26,343 nt of DNA from Acidovorax_G sp046289925 (GCA_046289925.1 JBKBUN010000024.1:1-26343); one strand, 5' to 3'. Numbered from the stretch's first letter, positions 16,639 to 24,858 are shown. Notes: a model not told the origin generated them from the sequence alone. Program-made: numbers and translations.

Positions 16639-16876
16639 AGCGCTTGAGTCTCTCCGAAGGTAGTCGTTGGTGCGTCGGGGAGTGGGGTGTTATGGCTTTT
16701 GTGAGCTCCCGACCGAACTCCCAATTTTACCCCCGAAATGTGTCGATTGCCGTTGCGGCGTGTCGAGCCACCGGCATTGTCGTGCGCATTGGCGGGCGCT
16801 TTTATGTAACCAAACGCGACGCTTGCGGCATGCCTTGCAGTGCTTGCGCGCGCCGCGGTGGGCCAGAATGCCAGCG

Positions 16877-17266
16877 TCAGGCCGCAGTGGCAGGGGACGA
16901 TTCGAGCAGCAATGCGGCCACCACGGTGCGGCCTTCTCCCGCCAGGATGTTGTACGTGCGAAAAGCCGCAGCGGTGTCCATGGTTTCGAGGCCAATGCGC
17001 CGCTCGATCAGTGGGCGCAGCCAAGCCGGCGGCACGAAGCGGTTGCGCAGGCCGCTGCCAAAGAGCACAACCTCTGCGTCAAACCGCGCCAGCAGCGCGA
17101 AGTGTTCGGGTGTCAGGTCCTCAAAGCGCTGGCAGTTCCAGACTTCTCGATTCCCAGACGAACTCAGGACCAAGCTGGAGGTGTAGCGGTCGGCGTCCAC
17201 GCTGAACCAGCCGGGGCCGAAACCGGTGATGGTGGGCGCGCTGGATCGGTCGGGCTGGAATTTCAT
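16877..17266 (-). CDS. Mth938-like domain protein (DUF498/Xcc1710-like)
   Basis: The 129-residue product begins MKFQPDRSSAPTITGFGPGW and contains EVVLFGSGLRNRFVPP (65-80), IGLETMDTAAAFRTYNIL (91-108) and EGRTVVAALLLE (111-122), the conserved core of the Mth938-like fold. Proteins of this kind are widespread, soluble and without a settled biochemical role; the human relative AAMDC and the mitochondrial NDUFAF3 share the fold. The frame is open far upstream across the aminotransferase gene, so the start was chosen at the ATG at 17266, where homology begins; there is no clear Shine-Dalgarno. It is divergent from alaA and lies upstream of bcp on the same strand. Confidence 0.9.
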   Translation of the reverse strand: MKFQPDRSSAPTITGFGPGWFSVDADRYTSSLVLSSSGNREVWNCQRFEDLTPEHFALLARFDAEVVLFGSGLRNRFVPPAWLRPLIERRIGLETMDTAAAFRTYNILAGEGRTVVAALLLESSPATAA

Positions 17267-17338
17267 GGTGCGGGTGTCGGAACAGGGCAGGCCGGCAGTG
17301 GTCAGCGCCCTGCGGGAGCCCCCACGAACTGTGGTCAA

Positions 17339-17367
17339 ATTATAGGTTTCGCCAAGGTAACCCTTGG
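17339..17367. promoter_or_regulatory. divergent promoter region with inverted repeat between the Mth938-like gene and alaA
   Basis: The 132-bp divergent space holds TATAAT on the minus strand (17344-17339) and a perfect inverted repeat CCAAGG-TAAC-CCTTGG at 17352-17367. No good -35 hexamer stands out for either direction. The inverted repeat could be an operator, a small hairpin, or chance. Confidence 0.3.
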
Positions 17368-17398
17368 TTCCCCGTGCCATCCTTGCCAGGCTCCGCGC

Positions 17399-18634
17399 AT
17401 GAAGACCATCCGCAAATCCGCCAAGCTCGCTAACGTTCTCTACGATGTCCGGGGGCCGATCGTGGATGCGGCCAAGCAGATGGAGGACGAAGGGCAGAAG
17501 ATCATCAAGCTGAATATCGGCAACCTGGCGCCGTTTGGTTTCGATGCGCCCGAAGAAATCCAGCAGGACATGATCCGTAACCTGCCGAACTCGGCCGGTT
17601 ACTCCGACAGCAAGGGCATCTTTGCGGCGCGCAAGGCCGTGATGCATTACAGCCAGCAGCAGGGTGTGGTGGGCGTCACGCTCGACGACATTTACCTGGG
17701 CAACGGCGCAAGTGACCTGATCGTCATGGCCACCACTGCGCTGCTCGACGACGGCGATGAGCTGCTGGTGCCCGCGCCCGACTACCCGCTGTGGACGGCT
17801 GCGGCCAGCCTCGCCGGTGGCAAGCCCGTGCACTACCTGTGCGACGAGGCCAATGGCTGGATGCCCGATTTGGACGATATTCGCTCCAAGATCACGCCGC
17901 GTACCAAGGGGCTGGTCGTCATCAACCCCAACAACCCCACGGGCGCGCTGTATTCCGACGAATTGCTGCGCGCGCTGGTGCAGATCGCACGTGAGCACGG
18001 CCTGGTGCTGTTGGCCGATGAGGTGTACGACAAGGTGCTGTACGACGGCGTGCGCCACACAGCGCTGGCCAGCCTGTCCACCGATGTGCTCACGCTCACC
18101 TTCAACTCGCTGTCCAAGGCCTACCGCTCCTGCGGTTACCGCGCGGGCTGGATGGTGCTGTCGGGCGACAAGACGGTGGCGCGCGACTATATCGAAGGCC
18201 TGAACATGCTGGCCAACATCAAGCTCGGCTCGAATGTGCCCGGGCAGTGGGCCATCCAGACGGCCCTGGGCGGCTACCAGAGCATCAACGACCTGGTCAA
18301 GGAAGGCGGCCGTCTGCGCCGCCAGCGCGACCTGGCCTACGAGCTGATCACGGCGATTCCGGGCGTGACCTGCGTCAAGCCCCAGGCGGCGCTGTACATG
18401 TTCCCGCGGCTCGATCCGGCCATGTACCCGATCGAGGACGACCGCCATTTCTTCATGGAGGTTCTGCGCGCCACGCGCGTGATGCTGGTGCAGGGTTCGG
18501 GCTTCAACTACCCCGACCACCAGCACTTCCGCATCGTGTTCCTGCCGCACGAAGACGATCTGCGCGAGGCCATTGGCAGGCTCGCAGCCTTTCTTGAGCA
18601 GTACCGCAAGCGCCACAGCGCGCTTGCGGCCTGA
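17399..18634 (+). CDS. alaA: alanine-synthesising aminotransferase (AlaA/YfbQ type)
   Basis: The 411-residue product is a class I/II PLP-dependent aminotransferase very similar along its whole length to E. coli AlaA, the glutamate-pyruvate transaminase. Clear blocks are KLNIGNLAPFGFDAP (37-51), YSDSKGIFAARKA (68-80), VPAPDYPLWTAAASL (124-138), INPNNPTGA (175-183), LADEVYDKVLYDG (205-217), and FNSLSKAYRSCGYRAGW (235-251), where Lys240 should bind PLP. The frame is open upstream to 16667, so the start was set by homology at 17399 (MKTIRKSAKLANVLYDVRGP); the ribosome site is poor. It is first in a plus-strand series alaA, unknown, hom, unknown, thrC. Confidence 0.95.
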   Translation: MKTIRKSAKLANVLYDVRGPIVDAAKQMEDEGQKIIKLNIGNLAPFGFDAPEEIQQDMIRNLPNSAGYSDSKGIFAARKAVMHYSQQQGVVGVTLDDIYLGNGASDLIVMATTALLDDGDELLVPAPDYPLWTAAASLAGGKPVHYLCDEANGWMPDLDDIRSKITPRTKGLVVINPNNPTGALYSDELLRALVQIAREHGLVLLADEVYDKVLYDGVRHTALASLSTDVLTLTFNSLSKAYRSCGYRAGWMVLSGDKTVARDYIEGLNMLANIKLGSNVPGQWAIQTALGGYQSINDLVKEGGRLRRQRDLAYELITAIPGVTCVKPQAALYMFPRLDPAMYPIEDDRHFFMEVLRATRVMLVQGSGFNYPDHQHFRIVFLPHEDDLREAIGRLAAFLEQYRKRHSALAA

Positions 18635-18654
18635 GGCGGTGGGCCGCTGCGTCC

Positions 18655-19158
18655 ATGGGAGTGGGGGCTGTGTCCTGTGGTGCGTGGCGGCGGGCGGTGC
18701 TGGCTTGCGCTTTTGCGGCTGCTGCAGCCCACGCGGGGACAGACGAGGGTTTTCTGCACAAGGACTGGTATTGGTGCTGCGACAACACGCGCACCTGCCG
18801 TGCAGAGGGCTCTCAGGCCGAAAACAGTGATGCTCAACCCGTGTCGCTACAGCTCACGCGCTCTGCCGGACCGGGCGCGCCGGTGCAGGCCCTTTTGCAG
18901 GTGTTTGCCGAAGACGCGGCGCCCAAGGTCGTGCGCTGGCAGGTCGGCAGCTGGGTGATACCGAAGCCCGATCTGGACGCGGCACAGATTCCGCAGGCCC
19001 AGGTGTCTGCACTGCTGAAGGCCCTGCTGCGCGCCGACGAGGCGACTGTGGCCGATGCCAAAGCCGATGCAACCCTTGTCGCCCCTTTGCTCGCAGCCAT
19101 CGATCGCAGCGCCGTCGAGGGTCAGTGCGGTGGCAATCCGATATGCGTCTCGCGCTGA
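18655..19158 (+). CDS. exported protein resembling the N-terminal part of DUF1176 proteins, probably truncated
   Basis: A 167-residue product starts with a basic/hydrophobic signal peptide (RRAVLACAFAAAAAHA) with likely cleavage after AHA near residue 27. The mature start has KDWYWCCDNTRTCRAEG, like the DW..ACDNT..C motif of DUF1176 periplasmic proteins, then PVSLQLTRSAGPGAPV. Such proteins are normally about twice as long; here the C-terminal half is missing and the frame ends GQCGGNPICVSR. It may be a decayed gene or a short variant. It starts 20 bases after alaA and ends 48 bases before hom. No function is known for the family and none is claimed. Confidence 0.6.
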   Translation: MGVGAVSCGAWRRAVLACAFAAAAAHAGTDEGFLHKDWYWCCDNTRTCRAEGSQAENSDAQPVSLQLTRSAGPGAPVQALLQVFAEDAAPKVVRWQVGSWVIPKPDLDAAQIPQAQVSALLKALLRADEATVADAKADATLVAPLLAAIDRSAVEGQCGGNPICVSR

Positions 19159-19206
19159 GGCCCCCTGTTTTGTTTTGTTTTTCAGTCTCCCAAGTTCATC
19201 CGAATC

Positions 19207-20571
19207 ATGACCATGAAACCCATCCAAGTAGGCCTGCTGGGCATTGGCACTGTCGGCAGCGGTGTGTTCAACGTGCTGCAACGCAACCAGGCAGAAATCC
19301 GCCGCCGGGCGGGCCGCGGCATTGAAGTGGCGATGGTGGCCGATCTCGACGTCGAGCGCGCGCGCAGCATCGTGGGCGAGGGCGTGCAGGTGGTCAACGA
19401 CGCCCGTGCCGTCATCGCCAACCCCGACATCGAGATCGTGGTCGAGCTCATCGGCGGCTACGGCATTGCCAAGGCCCTGGTGCTCGAAGCCATTGCGGCG
19501 GGCAAGCATGTGGTCACCGCCAACAAGGCGCTGCTGGCCGTGCATGGCACCGAGATTTTTGCGGCTGCAGCCGCCAAGGGCGTGATGGTGGCCTTCGAGG
19601 CCGCCGTGGCTGGCGGCATCCCGATCATCAAGGCGCTGCGCGAGGGCCTGACGGCCAACCGCATCCAGTGGATCGCGGGCATCATCAACGGCACCACCAA
19701 CTTCATTCTGTCGGAGATGCGCAGCAAGGGCCTGGACTTCGATGCCGTGCTCAAGGAAGCGCAGCGCCTGGGCTACGCCGAGGCCGACCCGACCTTCGAC
19801 ATCGAAGGCGTGGATGCCGCGCACAAGGCCACCATCATGTCCGCCATCGCATTCGGCATTCCGGTGCAGTTCGACAAGGCGCATGTTGAGGGCATTACCA
19901 AGCTGTCGGCGGCCGACATCCGCTATGCCGAGCAGCTTGGCTACCGCATCAAGCTGCTGGGCATTACCAAGCGCACCGACAAGGGCGTGGAGCTGCGCGT
20001 GCACCCAAGCCTCGTGCCCTCCAAGCGCTTGATCGCCAACGTGGAAGGCGCAATGAACGCCGTGGTGGTGCAGGCCGACGCCGTGGGCACCACGCTGTAT
20101 TACGGCAAGGGCGCGGGTTCCGAGCCCACAGCCAGCGCCGTGATTGCCGACCTGGTGGACATCACGCGCCTGAACACGGCCGACCCTGAGCACCGCGTGC
20201 CCTACCTGGCCTTCCAGTCGCACACGCTCAGCGAAGCCAAGGACCAGCTCCCCGTGCTGCCCATGAGCGAAGTGGTCACCAGCTATTACCTGCGCCTGCG
20301 GGTGGCCGACGAGGCGGGCGTGCTGGCCAAAGTCACGGGTATCCTGGCCGGTGCGGGCATCAGCATCGATGCCGTGCTGCAGCGCGAGGCCGACGAGGTG
20401 GGCGGCGCGGCCACGGGGGCCGATGGTGCCCCGGTGATTGCGCAGACCGACCTGATCATCCTCACGCACGACACGCGCGAAGGCACGATGGACGCCGCCA
20501 TGGCCGAGATGCAGGCCCTGCCCACAGTGTTGGCCCCGATCACGCGCATCCGCAAGGAAGAGCTGGCCTGA
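19207..20571 (+). CDS. hom: homoserine dehydrogenase
   Basis: The 454-residue product reduces aspartate semialdehyde to homoserine with NAD(P)H, the branch to threonine and methionine. The N-terminal Rossmann motif is LLGIGTVGSG (10-19); TANKALLA (104-111) has Lys107; the catalytic domain contains INGTTNFIL (160-168) and EADPTFDIEGVDAAHK, whose Lys207 corresponds to the conserved catalytic lysine. A C-terminal ACT domain (from about 359, SYYLRLRVADEAGVLAKV) suggests allosteric control, typically by threonine. The protein is monofunctional, with no aspartokinase domain. An alternative ATG six bases downstream (MKPIQVG) is equally likely as the start; neither has a clear ribosome site. Confidence 0.97.
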   Translation: MTMKPIQVGLLGIGTVGSGVFNVLQRNQAEIRRRAGRGIEVAMVADLDVERARSIVGEGVQVVNDARAVIANPDIEIVVELIGGYGIAKALVLEAIAAGKHVVTANKALLAVHGTEIFAAAAAKGVMVAFEAAVAGGIPIIKALREGLTANRIQWIAGIINGTTNFILSEMRSKGLDFDAVLKEAQRLGYAEADPTFDIEGVDAAHKATIMSAIAFGIPVQFDKAHVEGITKLSAADIRYAEQLGYRIKLLGITKRTDKGVELRVHPSLVPSKRLIANVEGAMNAVVVQADAVGTTLYYGKGAGSEPTASAVIADLVDITRLNTADPEHRVPYLAFQSHTLSEAKDQLPVLPMSEVVTSYYLRLRVADEAGVLAKVTGILAGAGISIDAVLQREADEVGGAATGADGAPVIAQTDLIILTHDTREGTMDAAMAEMQALPTVLAPITRIRKEELA

Positions 20572-20615
20572 GGCCGCTGCGGCCCCATCCGCGATGCACC
20601 TTCGTCCCGCGCTCC

Positions 20616-20930
20616 ATGCCCACGCTGATGGCCGCCCTCACGCTGCCGGCGCTGCTCAAGCTGGCGCACATCGACTTCCCGCGCTGGCACCTGGCCTTCT
20701 GGTTCGGGCTGTTGGTGGGGCTGGCGCTGCGCGGCCATCTGCCGCTGGGCGAGGCTGCGCTCAACGGCCTGGGCAGCTTTGCCGCGGCCTGGGCGTATTT
20801 TGTGGCGCTCGAACGCACCGACCATCGCGCGGCACGCCTGGCGCACTGGGCCATCCTGGTCGGGGGCTTTGCGTTGCTGGTGGGCACGCGCCTGCTGCTC
20901 GACATACGCCACTACGGCATCCGTTTCTGA
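20616..20930 (+). CDS. small uncharacterised membrane protein
   Basis: A 104-residue product lies between hom and thrC on the same strand. It has three hydrophobic stretches: about 26-41 (LAFWFGLLVGLALRG), 49-65 (NGLGSFAAAWAYFVALE) and 78-96 (WAILVGGFALLVGTRLLLD), and ends HYGIRF. It starts 44 bases after the hom stop and ends 28 bases before thrC, so it is probably co-transcribed. No Shine-Dalgarno is evident and an alternative frame from 20594 overlaps it, but hydrophobic segments flanked by charged residues support this frame. I do not recognise the family. Confidence 0.6.
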   Translation: MPTLMAALTLPALLKLAHIDFPRWHLAFWFGLLVGLALRGHLPLGEAALNGLGSFAAAWAYFVALERTDHRAARLAHWAILVGGFALLVGTRLLLDIRHYGIRF

Positions 20931-20958
20931 CCGATTGCACCCACAAAGGGGTTCCCCT

Positions 20959-22389
20959 ATGAAGTACCTGAGCACCCGCGGCCACGCCGACCGCAAGCGT
21001 TTTTGCGACATCCTGCTCGAAGGCCTGGCCCCTGATGGCGGCCTGTACATGCCCGAGTACTACCCGCAAGTGGACGACGCCACTCTTACGCGCTGGCGCA
21101 GCGTCTACCACGAGCAGGGCTATGCGGAACTGGCGTTTGCCATCCTGTCGCTGTACATCGACGACATTCCGGCAGACGACCTGCGTGCCCTGTGCCGCAA
21201 GACCTACACGGCAGAAGTGTTCGGCACGGGCGAGATCGTGCCCCTGCGCCACCTGGACGACGGTCTGTGGCTCGAAGCCCTGTCCAACGGCCCCACGCTG
21301 GCCTTCAAGGACATGGCCATGCAGTTGCTGGGCAACCTGTTCGAGTACGAACTGGCCCGCCGGGGCGAAGAGCTGAACATCCTGGGCGCGACCAGCGGCG
21401 ATACCGGCAGTGCGGCCGAATACGCAATGCGCGGCAAGCAGGGCATCCGCGTGTTCATGACCAGCCCGCACGGCCGCATGAGCCCCTTCCAGCAGGCGCA
21501 GATGTTCAGCCTGCAGGACGCCAACATCCACAACATCGCCATCGAAGGCGTGTTCGACGACTGCCAGGACATCGTCAAGGCGGTTTCCAACGACCTGGAG
21601 TTCAAGCGCCGCTACAAGATCGGCACCGTCAACTCGATCAACTGGGCGCGCCTTCTGGCGCAGGTGGTGTATTACTTCGCAGGCTACATCCAGGCCACCG
21701 AGCGCAACACGCAAAAAGTCAGCTTCACCGTGCCCAGCGGCAACTTCGGCAACGTCTGCGCCGGGCATGTGGCGCGCATGATGGGCCTGCCGATCGACCG
21801 CCTGGTGGTGGCCACCAACGAGAACGACGTGCTCGACGAGTTCTTCCGCACTGGCGTGTACCGCGTGCGCGGCAGCAGCGATACGCACGAAACCTCGAGC
21901 CCGAGCATGGACATCAGCAAGGCCAGCAATTTCGAGCGCTTCGTATTCGACCTGCTGGACCGCGACGCCGACCGCGTGCGCGCGCTGTTTGGCGAGGCCG
22001 TGCCGCGCGAGGGCCGGTTTGACCTCAGCGCCGACCCGCATTTCGCGCTGGCCGCCACGCGCTACGGCTTTGCCAGCGGCCGCAGCACGCACGCCGACCG
22101 TCTGGCCACCATCCGCGACAACCACGCGCGCCATGGCGTCGTCATCGATACCCACACGGCCGACGGTGTGAAAGTCGCGCGCGAACTGCGCGGACCGCTC
22201 GATGTGCCGATGATCGTGCTCGAGACAGCGCTGCCCATCAAGTTTGCCGCCACCATCGTCGAAGCCCTGGGCCAGCCGCCCGAGCGCCCGGCGAAGTTTG
22301 CGGGCATTGAAGACCTGCCCAAGCGCGTGCAGGTGATGCCCGCCGACGTGCAGCAGGTCAAGGACTACATCGCCCGCCACTGCGCATGA
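20959..22389 (+). CDS. thrC: threonine synthase
   Basis: The 476-residue product converts O-phosphohomoserine to threonine, a PLP enzyme of fold type II. It starts MKYLSTRGHADRKRFCDILLEGLAPDGGLYMPE; the PLP lysine is Lys117 in GPTLAFKDMAMQ, the phosphate-binding loop is GATSGDTGSAA (143-153), and PSGNFGNVCAGH lies at 259-270. Length fits the long (E. coli/yeast-like) class. The frame is open upstream to 20779, but AAAGGGG before the ATG at 20959 and homology fix the start. With hom it makes threonine from aspartate semialdehyde; no homoserine kinase gene is present in the window, so that step must be encoded elsewhere. Confidence 0.98.
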   Translation: MKYLSTRGHADRKRFCDILLEGLAPDGGLYMPEYYPQVDDATLTRWRSVYHEQGYAELAFAILSLYIDDIPADDLRALCRKTYTAEVFGTGEIVPLRHLDDGLWLEALSNGPTLAFKDMAMQLLGNLFEYELARRGEELNILGATSGDTGSAAEYAMRGKQGIRVFMTSPHGRMSPFQQAQMFSLQDANIHNIAIEGVFDDCQDIVKAVSNDLEFKRRYKIGTVNSINWARLLAQVVYYFAGYIQATERNTQKVSFTVPSGNFGNVCAGHVARMMGLPIDRLVVATNENDVLDEFFRTGVYRVRGSSDTHETSSPSMDISKASNFERFVFDLLDRDADRVRALFGEAVPREGRFDLSADPHFALAATRYGFASGRSTHADRLATIRDNHARHGVVIDTHTADGVKVARELRGPLDVPMIVLETALPIKFAATIVEALGQPPERPAKFAGIEDLPKRVQVMPADVQQVKDYIARHCA

Positions 22390-22400
22390 GTCCCGCAGCA

Positions 22401-22425
22401 CGACAATGGCCAAAAAGCCTTGTCG
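22401..22425 (+). terminator. possible terminator hairpin after thrC
   Basis: CGACAA-T-GGC pairs with GCCTTGTCG around a CAAAAA loop, with one bulged T. It is followed by TGTTTGAAAAT, which is a poor T tract. It begins 11 bases after the thrC stop. Confidence 0.4.
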
Positions 22426-22466
22426 TGTTTGAAAATAAAGCACGAGCAGCTATCAAAAGGATAGCA
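22421..22466 (+). repeat. short palindromic repeat, copy 3 (upstream of mobB)
   Basis: The sequence AAGCACGAGCAGCTATCAAAA (22439-22459) is the same as the right arm of copy 1 except for one base and close to that of copy 2. The left arm (TCGTGTTT) is degenerate. It overlaps the end of the hairpin after thrC and ends just before the mobB ribosome site. Confidence 0.65.
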
Positions 22467-22479
22467 TGAGGAGTTCTGG

Positions 22480-23031
22480 ATGAAGGTTGTCGGCTTTGCC
22501 GGGTTCTCAGGCAGCGGCAAGACCACGCTGGTCGAGCAGCTCATCCCCGAGCTGCGCCGCCGCGGCTTGCGCGTGTCGGTGGTCAAACATGCGCACCACA
22601 GTTTCGACATCGACCACCCGGGCAAGGACACCTACCGCCACCGCATGGCGGGCGCGTTCGAGGTGGTGGCGGCGTCCAGCCAGCGGCTGGCGCTGATGCG
22701 CGAGTTCGAGCAGCCCGCGCAGCTCACCGTGCACCACCTGCTGGCCGAGCTGTACGACGGCGTGGACTGGGTGCTGGTGGAAGGCTTCAAGGACAGCGAT
22801 CTGCTCAAGGTCGAAGTCTGGCGCCCAGCCGAGCCTGGCCAGCCGCCGCGCCCGGTGCGCTATCCTGAAGACGACTTCATCGTCGCGATTGCCACCACCG
22901 CGCCCCAAGCCCTGCCCGTGCCAACGGGCCTGCCCTGCCTGGACCTCAACCAGCCCGCCCAGGTGGCCGACTGGCTGCTGGCCCAAGCCGAGCGCTTCGA
23001 TTACGACTGGGAACTGCACGGAGAACGCTGA
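22480..23031 (+). CDS. mobB: molybdopterin-guanine dinucleotide biosynthesis adaptor MobB
   Basis: The 183-residue product is a P-loop GTP-binding protein of the MobB family, which assists MobA in making the guanine dinucleotide form of the molybdenum cofactor. Walker A is GFSGSGKTTL (8-17), and VSVVKHAHHSFDIDHPGKDTYRHRMAGA (32-59) is the family signature, followed by WVLVEGFKDSDLLKVEVWRP. A good GAGGAG lies before the ATG. It ends one base before the moeA ATG, so the two are translationally linked. Its C-terminal part (about 150-183) is typical of betaproteobacterial versions. Confidence 0.95.
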   Translation: MKVVGFAGFSGSGKTTLVEQLIPELRRRGLRVSVVKHAHHSFDIDHPGKDTYRHRMAGAFEVVAASSQRLALMREFEQPAQLTVHHLLAELYDGVDWVLVEGFKDSDLLKVEVWRPAEPGQPPRPVRYPEDDFIVAIATTAPQALPVPTGLPCLDLNQPAQVADWLLAQAERFDYDWELHGER

Positions 23032-23032
23032 G

Positions 23033-24253
23033 ATGCGCCCCCCGCTCAAAAGCCTGGACGACGCGGTGGCCGAGCTGCTGGCCCTCGCTCAGCCCCTGCC
23101 TGCCACCGAGCGCGTGGCCACCTTCGATGCGGACGGCCGCGTGCTGGCCCAGGCGCTGCAGTCGGCCCTGCACGTGCCCCCGCAGGACAACAGCTCGATG
23201 GACGGCTACGCCGTGCGCGTGGCCGACGTGACGGCGCCCGGCACCGTGCTGCCGGTGTCGCAGCGCATTCCGGCGGGCAGCGCGGGCGCGCCGCTGGCCG
23301 CTGGCACAGCCGCGCGCATTTTCACTGGCGCACCCGTGCCCGCAGGCGCCGACGCCGTGCTCATGCAGGAAGACTGCGAGGCGCTGGACAACGGCTGCGT
23401 ACGCATCCAGGCCGTGCCGGTGGCGGGGCAGTGGATTCGCCGCGCAGGCGAAGACATCACCCGCGGTGCCACCGTGCTGGCCGCAGGCACGCGCCTGGGC
23501 CCAGCCGAGTTGGGCCTGGCCGCCAGCATCGGCGCGGCAGAGCTGACCGTGGCCGTGCGCCCGCGCGTGGCCTTGTTCTCCACCGGCGACGAACTTGTGA
23601 TGCCTGGCGAGGTGCCGCCCGAGCAGATGCGCCCCGGTGCCATCTACAACAGCAACCGCTTCTTTCTGCGCGCGCTGCTGCTGCGCCTGGGTTGTCAGGT
23701 GACCGACTGCGGCATCGTGCCCGACCAGCGCGAGGCCACGCTGGCCGCGGGGCGCAGCGCGGCCGAGGGGCACGGCCTCATCCGGACCAGCGGCGGCGTG
23801 TCGGGGGGCGAAGAAGACCACAGCAAGCCCGCCGTGCAGGCGCTGGGCCGGCTCGACCTGTGGCAGATCGCCATGAAGCCCGGCAAGCCCTTTGCGTATG
23901 GCCAGGTGGGCGCGGCCCACTTCATGGGACTGCCGGGCAACCCGGTGTCGAGCTTTCTGACCTTTGCCCTGCTGGTGCGGCCCTTCGTGCTGCGCCTGCA
24001 GGGCGTGGCCCACGTGGCCCCGCGCGCCTGGACGGCCACAGCCGGCTTCGACTGGCCGCGCGCCGACAAGCGCCGCGAGTTTCTGCGCGTACGCCAGGGG
24101 GCCGATGGCCGCCTGGAACTGTTCGCCAACCAAAGCTCGGGCGTGCTGACCTCGGTCGCTTGGGGCGATGGCGTGGTGGACAACCCAGCGGGTGCGACCA
24201 TCTGCGCGGGCGACACCGTGCGCTATCTGCCGTTTGCCGATCTGCTGTCCTGA
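23033..24253 (+). CDS. moeA: molybdopterin molybdotransferase MoeA
   Basis: The 406-residue product inserts molybdate into adenylated molybdopterin. Conserved blocks are PPQDNSSMDGYAVR (49-62, catalytic Asp57), RIFTGAPVPAGADAVLMQED, RRAGEDI, VALFSTGDEL, IYNSNR, TSGGVSGGEEDH, MKPGKPFAYG and GLPGNPVSS. In TSGGVSGGEED the usual valine after GGVS is glycine, an unusual change next to the conserved acid. The frame is open upstream into mobB, but the ATG at 23033, one base after the mobB stop and with GGAG 10 bases upstream, matches the family start. moaD follows 41 bases later. Confidence 0.97.
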   Translation: MRPPLKSLDDAVAELLALAQPLPATERVATFDADGRVLAQALQSALHVPPQDNSSMDGYAVRVADVTAPGTVLPVSQRIPAGSAGAPLAAGTAARIFTGAPVPAGADAVLMQEDCEALDNGCVRIQAVPVAGQWIRRAGEDITRGATVLAAGTRLGPAELGLAASIGAAELTVAVRPRVALFSTGDELVMPGEVPPEQMRPGAIYNSNRFFLRALLLRLGCQVTDCGIVPDQREATLAAGRSAAEGHGLIRTSGGVSGGEEDHSKPAVQALGRLDLWQIAMKPGKPFAYGQVGAAHFMGLPGNPVSSFLTFALLVRPFVLRLQGVAHVAPRAWTATAGFDWPRADKRREFLRVRQGADGRLELFANQSSGVLTSVAWGDGVVDNPAGATICAGDTVRYLPFADLLS

Positions 24254-24294
24254 CCGCGGCCATCCCGCTGTTGCCCACCCCTTTGCCTGTGGCC

Positions 24295-24549
24295 ATGAAG
24301 ACCCTCACGCTGCGTTACTTTGCCTCCATCCGCGAGGCCCTGGGCACCGGTTCCGAGCCCTGGCAGACCAGCGCGCCCACGCTGGGCGCGCTGCGCGACG
24401 AACTCATCGCCCGCGGCGGCCCGCACGCGGCCAGCCTGGCGCGCGGCCGCGCAGTGCGCATGGCCCTCAACCAGGTGATGGCCCACGACACCACCGCGTT
24501 GCCCGACGGCGCCGAGGTCGCGTTCTTCCCGCCCGTCACGGGCGGCTGA
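24295..24549 (+). CDS. moaD: molybdopterin synthase sulfur carrier subunit
   Basis: The 84-residue ubiquitin-like product starts MKTLTLRYFASIREALGTG and ends AEVAFFPPVTGG. The terminal Gly-Gly is the site of thiocarboxylation, through which MoaD donates sulfur to MoaE in making molybdopterin. The length is right for the family. It lies 41 bases after moeA on the same strand, with no clear ribosome site. Its partner moaE is about 1.3 kb downstream rather than adjacent, with small unknown genes in between. Confidence 0.95.
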   Translation: MKTLTLRYFASIREALGTGSEPWQTSAPTLGALRDELIARGGPHAASLARGRAVRMALNQVMAHDTTALPDGAEVAFFPPVTGG

Positions 24550-24763
24550 GCCCGGCCACGGCGCGCAGGCGCTTGGCCAGCGGGCAGCGCGCCGGTGTCT
24601 GCACCCACTCCACCGTATGCCCCAGGTGGTAGCCCGACAGACTCCTGGCAGATGAGCTGGGGTGGGGGGCTTGGGTGGGCATGACCGCGCACTGCAAAGC
24701 CGCCGCCTGTGCAGCGGTGAGGGCGATGGGGGTGCGCATGGCCATGCGGCGCAGTATCGCCAT
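24536..24763 (-). CDS. possible small protein, convergent with and overlapping the end of moaD
   Basis: A 75-residue minus-strand frame begins MAILRRMAMRTPIALTAAQ and ends AKRLRAVAGLSRP. Codon use has the high third-position GC of neighbouring genes, and the frame overlaps the moaD end by 14 bases. No Shine-Dalgarno is seen for any of its three nearby ATGs, and part of it (24631-24648) matches the end of the CTAG-bounded repeat. It could be a real small gene, a decayed gene, or a GC-rich chance frame. The rest of the 309 bases between moaD and 24859 shows nothing else. Confidence 0.3.
   Translation of the reverse strand: MAILRRMAMRTPIALTAAQAAALQCAVMPTQAPHPSSSARSLSGYHLGHTVEWVQTPARCPLAKRLRAVAGLSRP
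24631..24648 (+). repeat. possible remnant of the CTAG-bounded repeat (right end)
   Basis: AGCCCGACAGACTCCTGG resembles the right terminus AAGCCCGACAGGCTCCTAGG of the larger repeat, with two differences (one, GACAGACTCCT, shared with copy A). The rest of the element is absent. Confidence 0.4.
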
Positions 24764-24858
24764 GCGCGAAGTTCTGCGGCCTTGTTCGGGAGCCCCGTTG
24801 ACGCTCAGCGATCCATGCGCCACGCGCAGCTTTGGCAGGCGTTGCCCGAGCAGGTGCT

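Noticed and set aside
16639..16876. Search for a bcp promoter or small gene in the 238-bp space upstream of bcp
   Set aside because: A TAAAAT sequence is present on the minus strand but no matching -35, and no coding frame looked real.
18847..20469. 540-codon minus-strand frame opposite hom
   Set aside because: Antisense shadow of hom; no start signal or recognisable protein.
20761..22443. 560-codon minus-strand frame opposite thrC
   Set aside because: Antisense shadow of thrC with biased His/Val/Ala content.
22946..24133. 395-codon minus-strand frame opposite moeA
   Set aside because: Antisense shadow of moeA.
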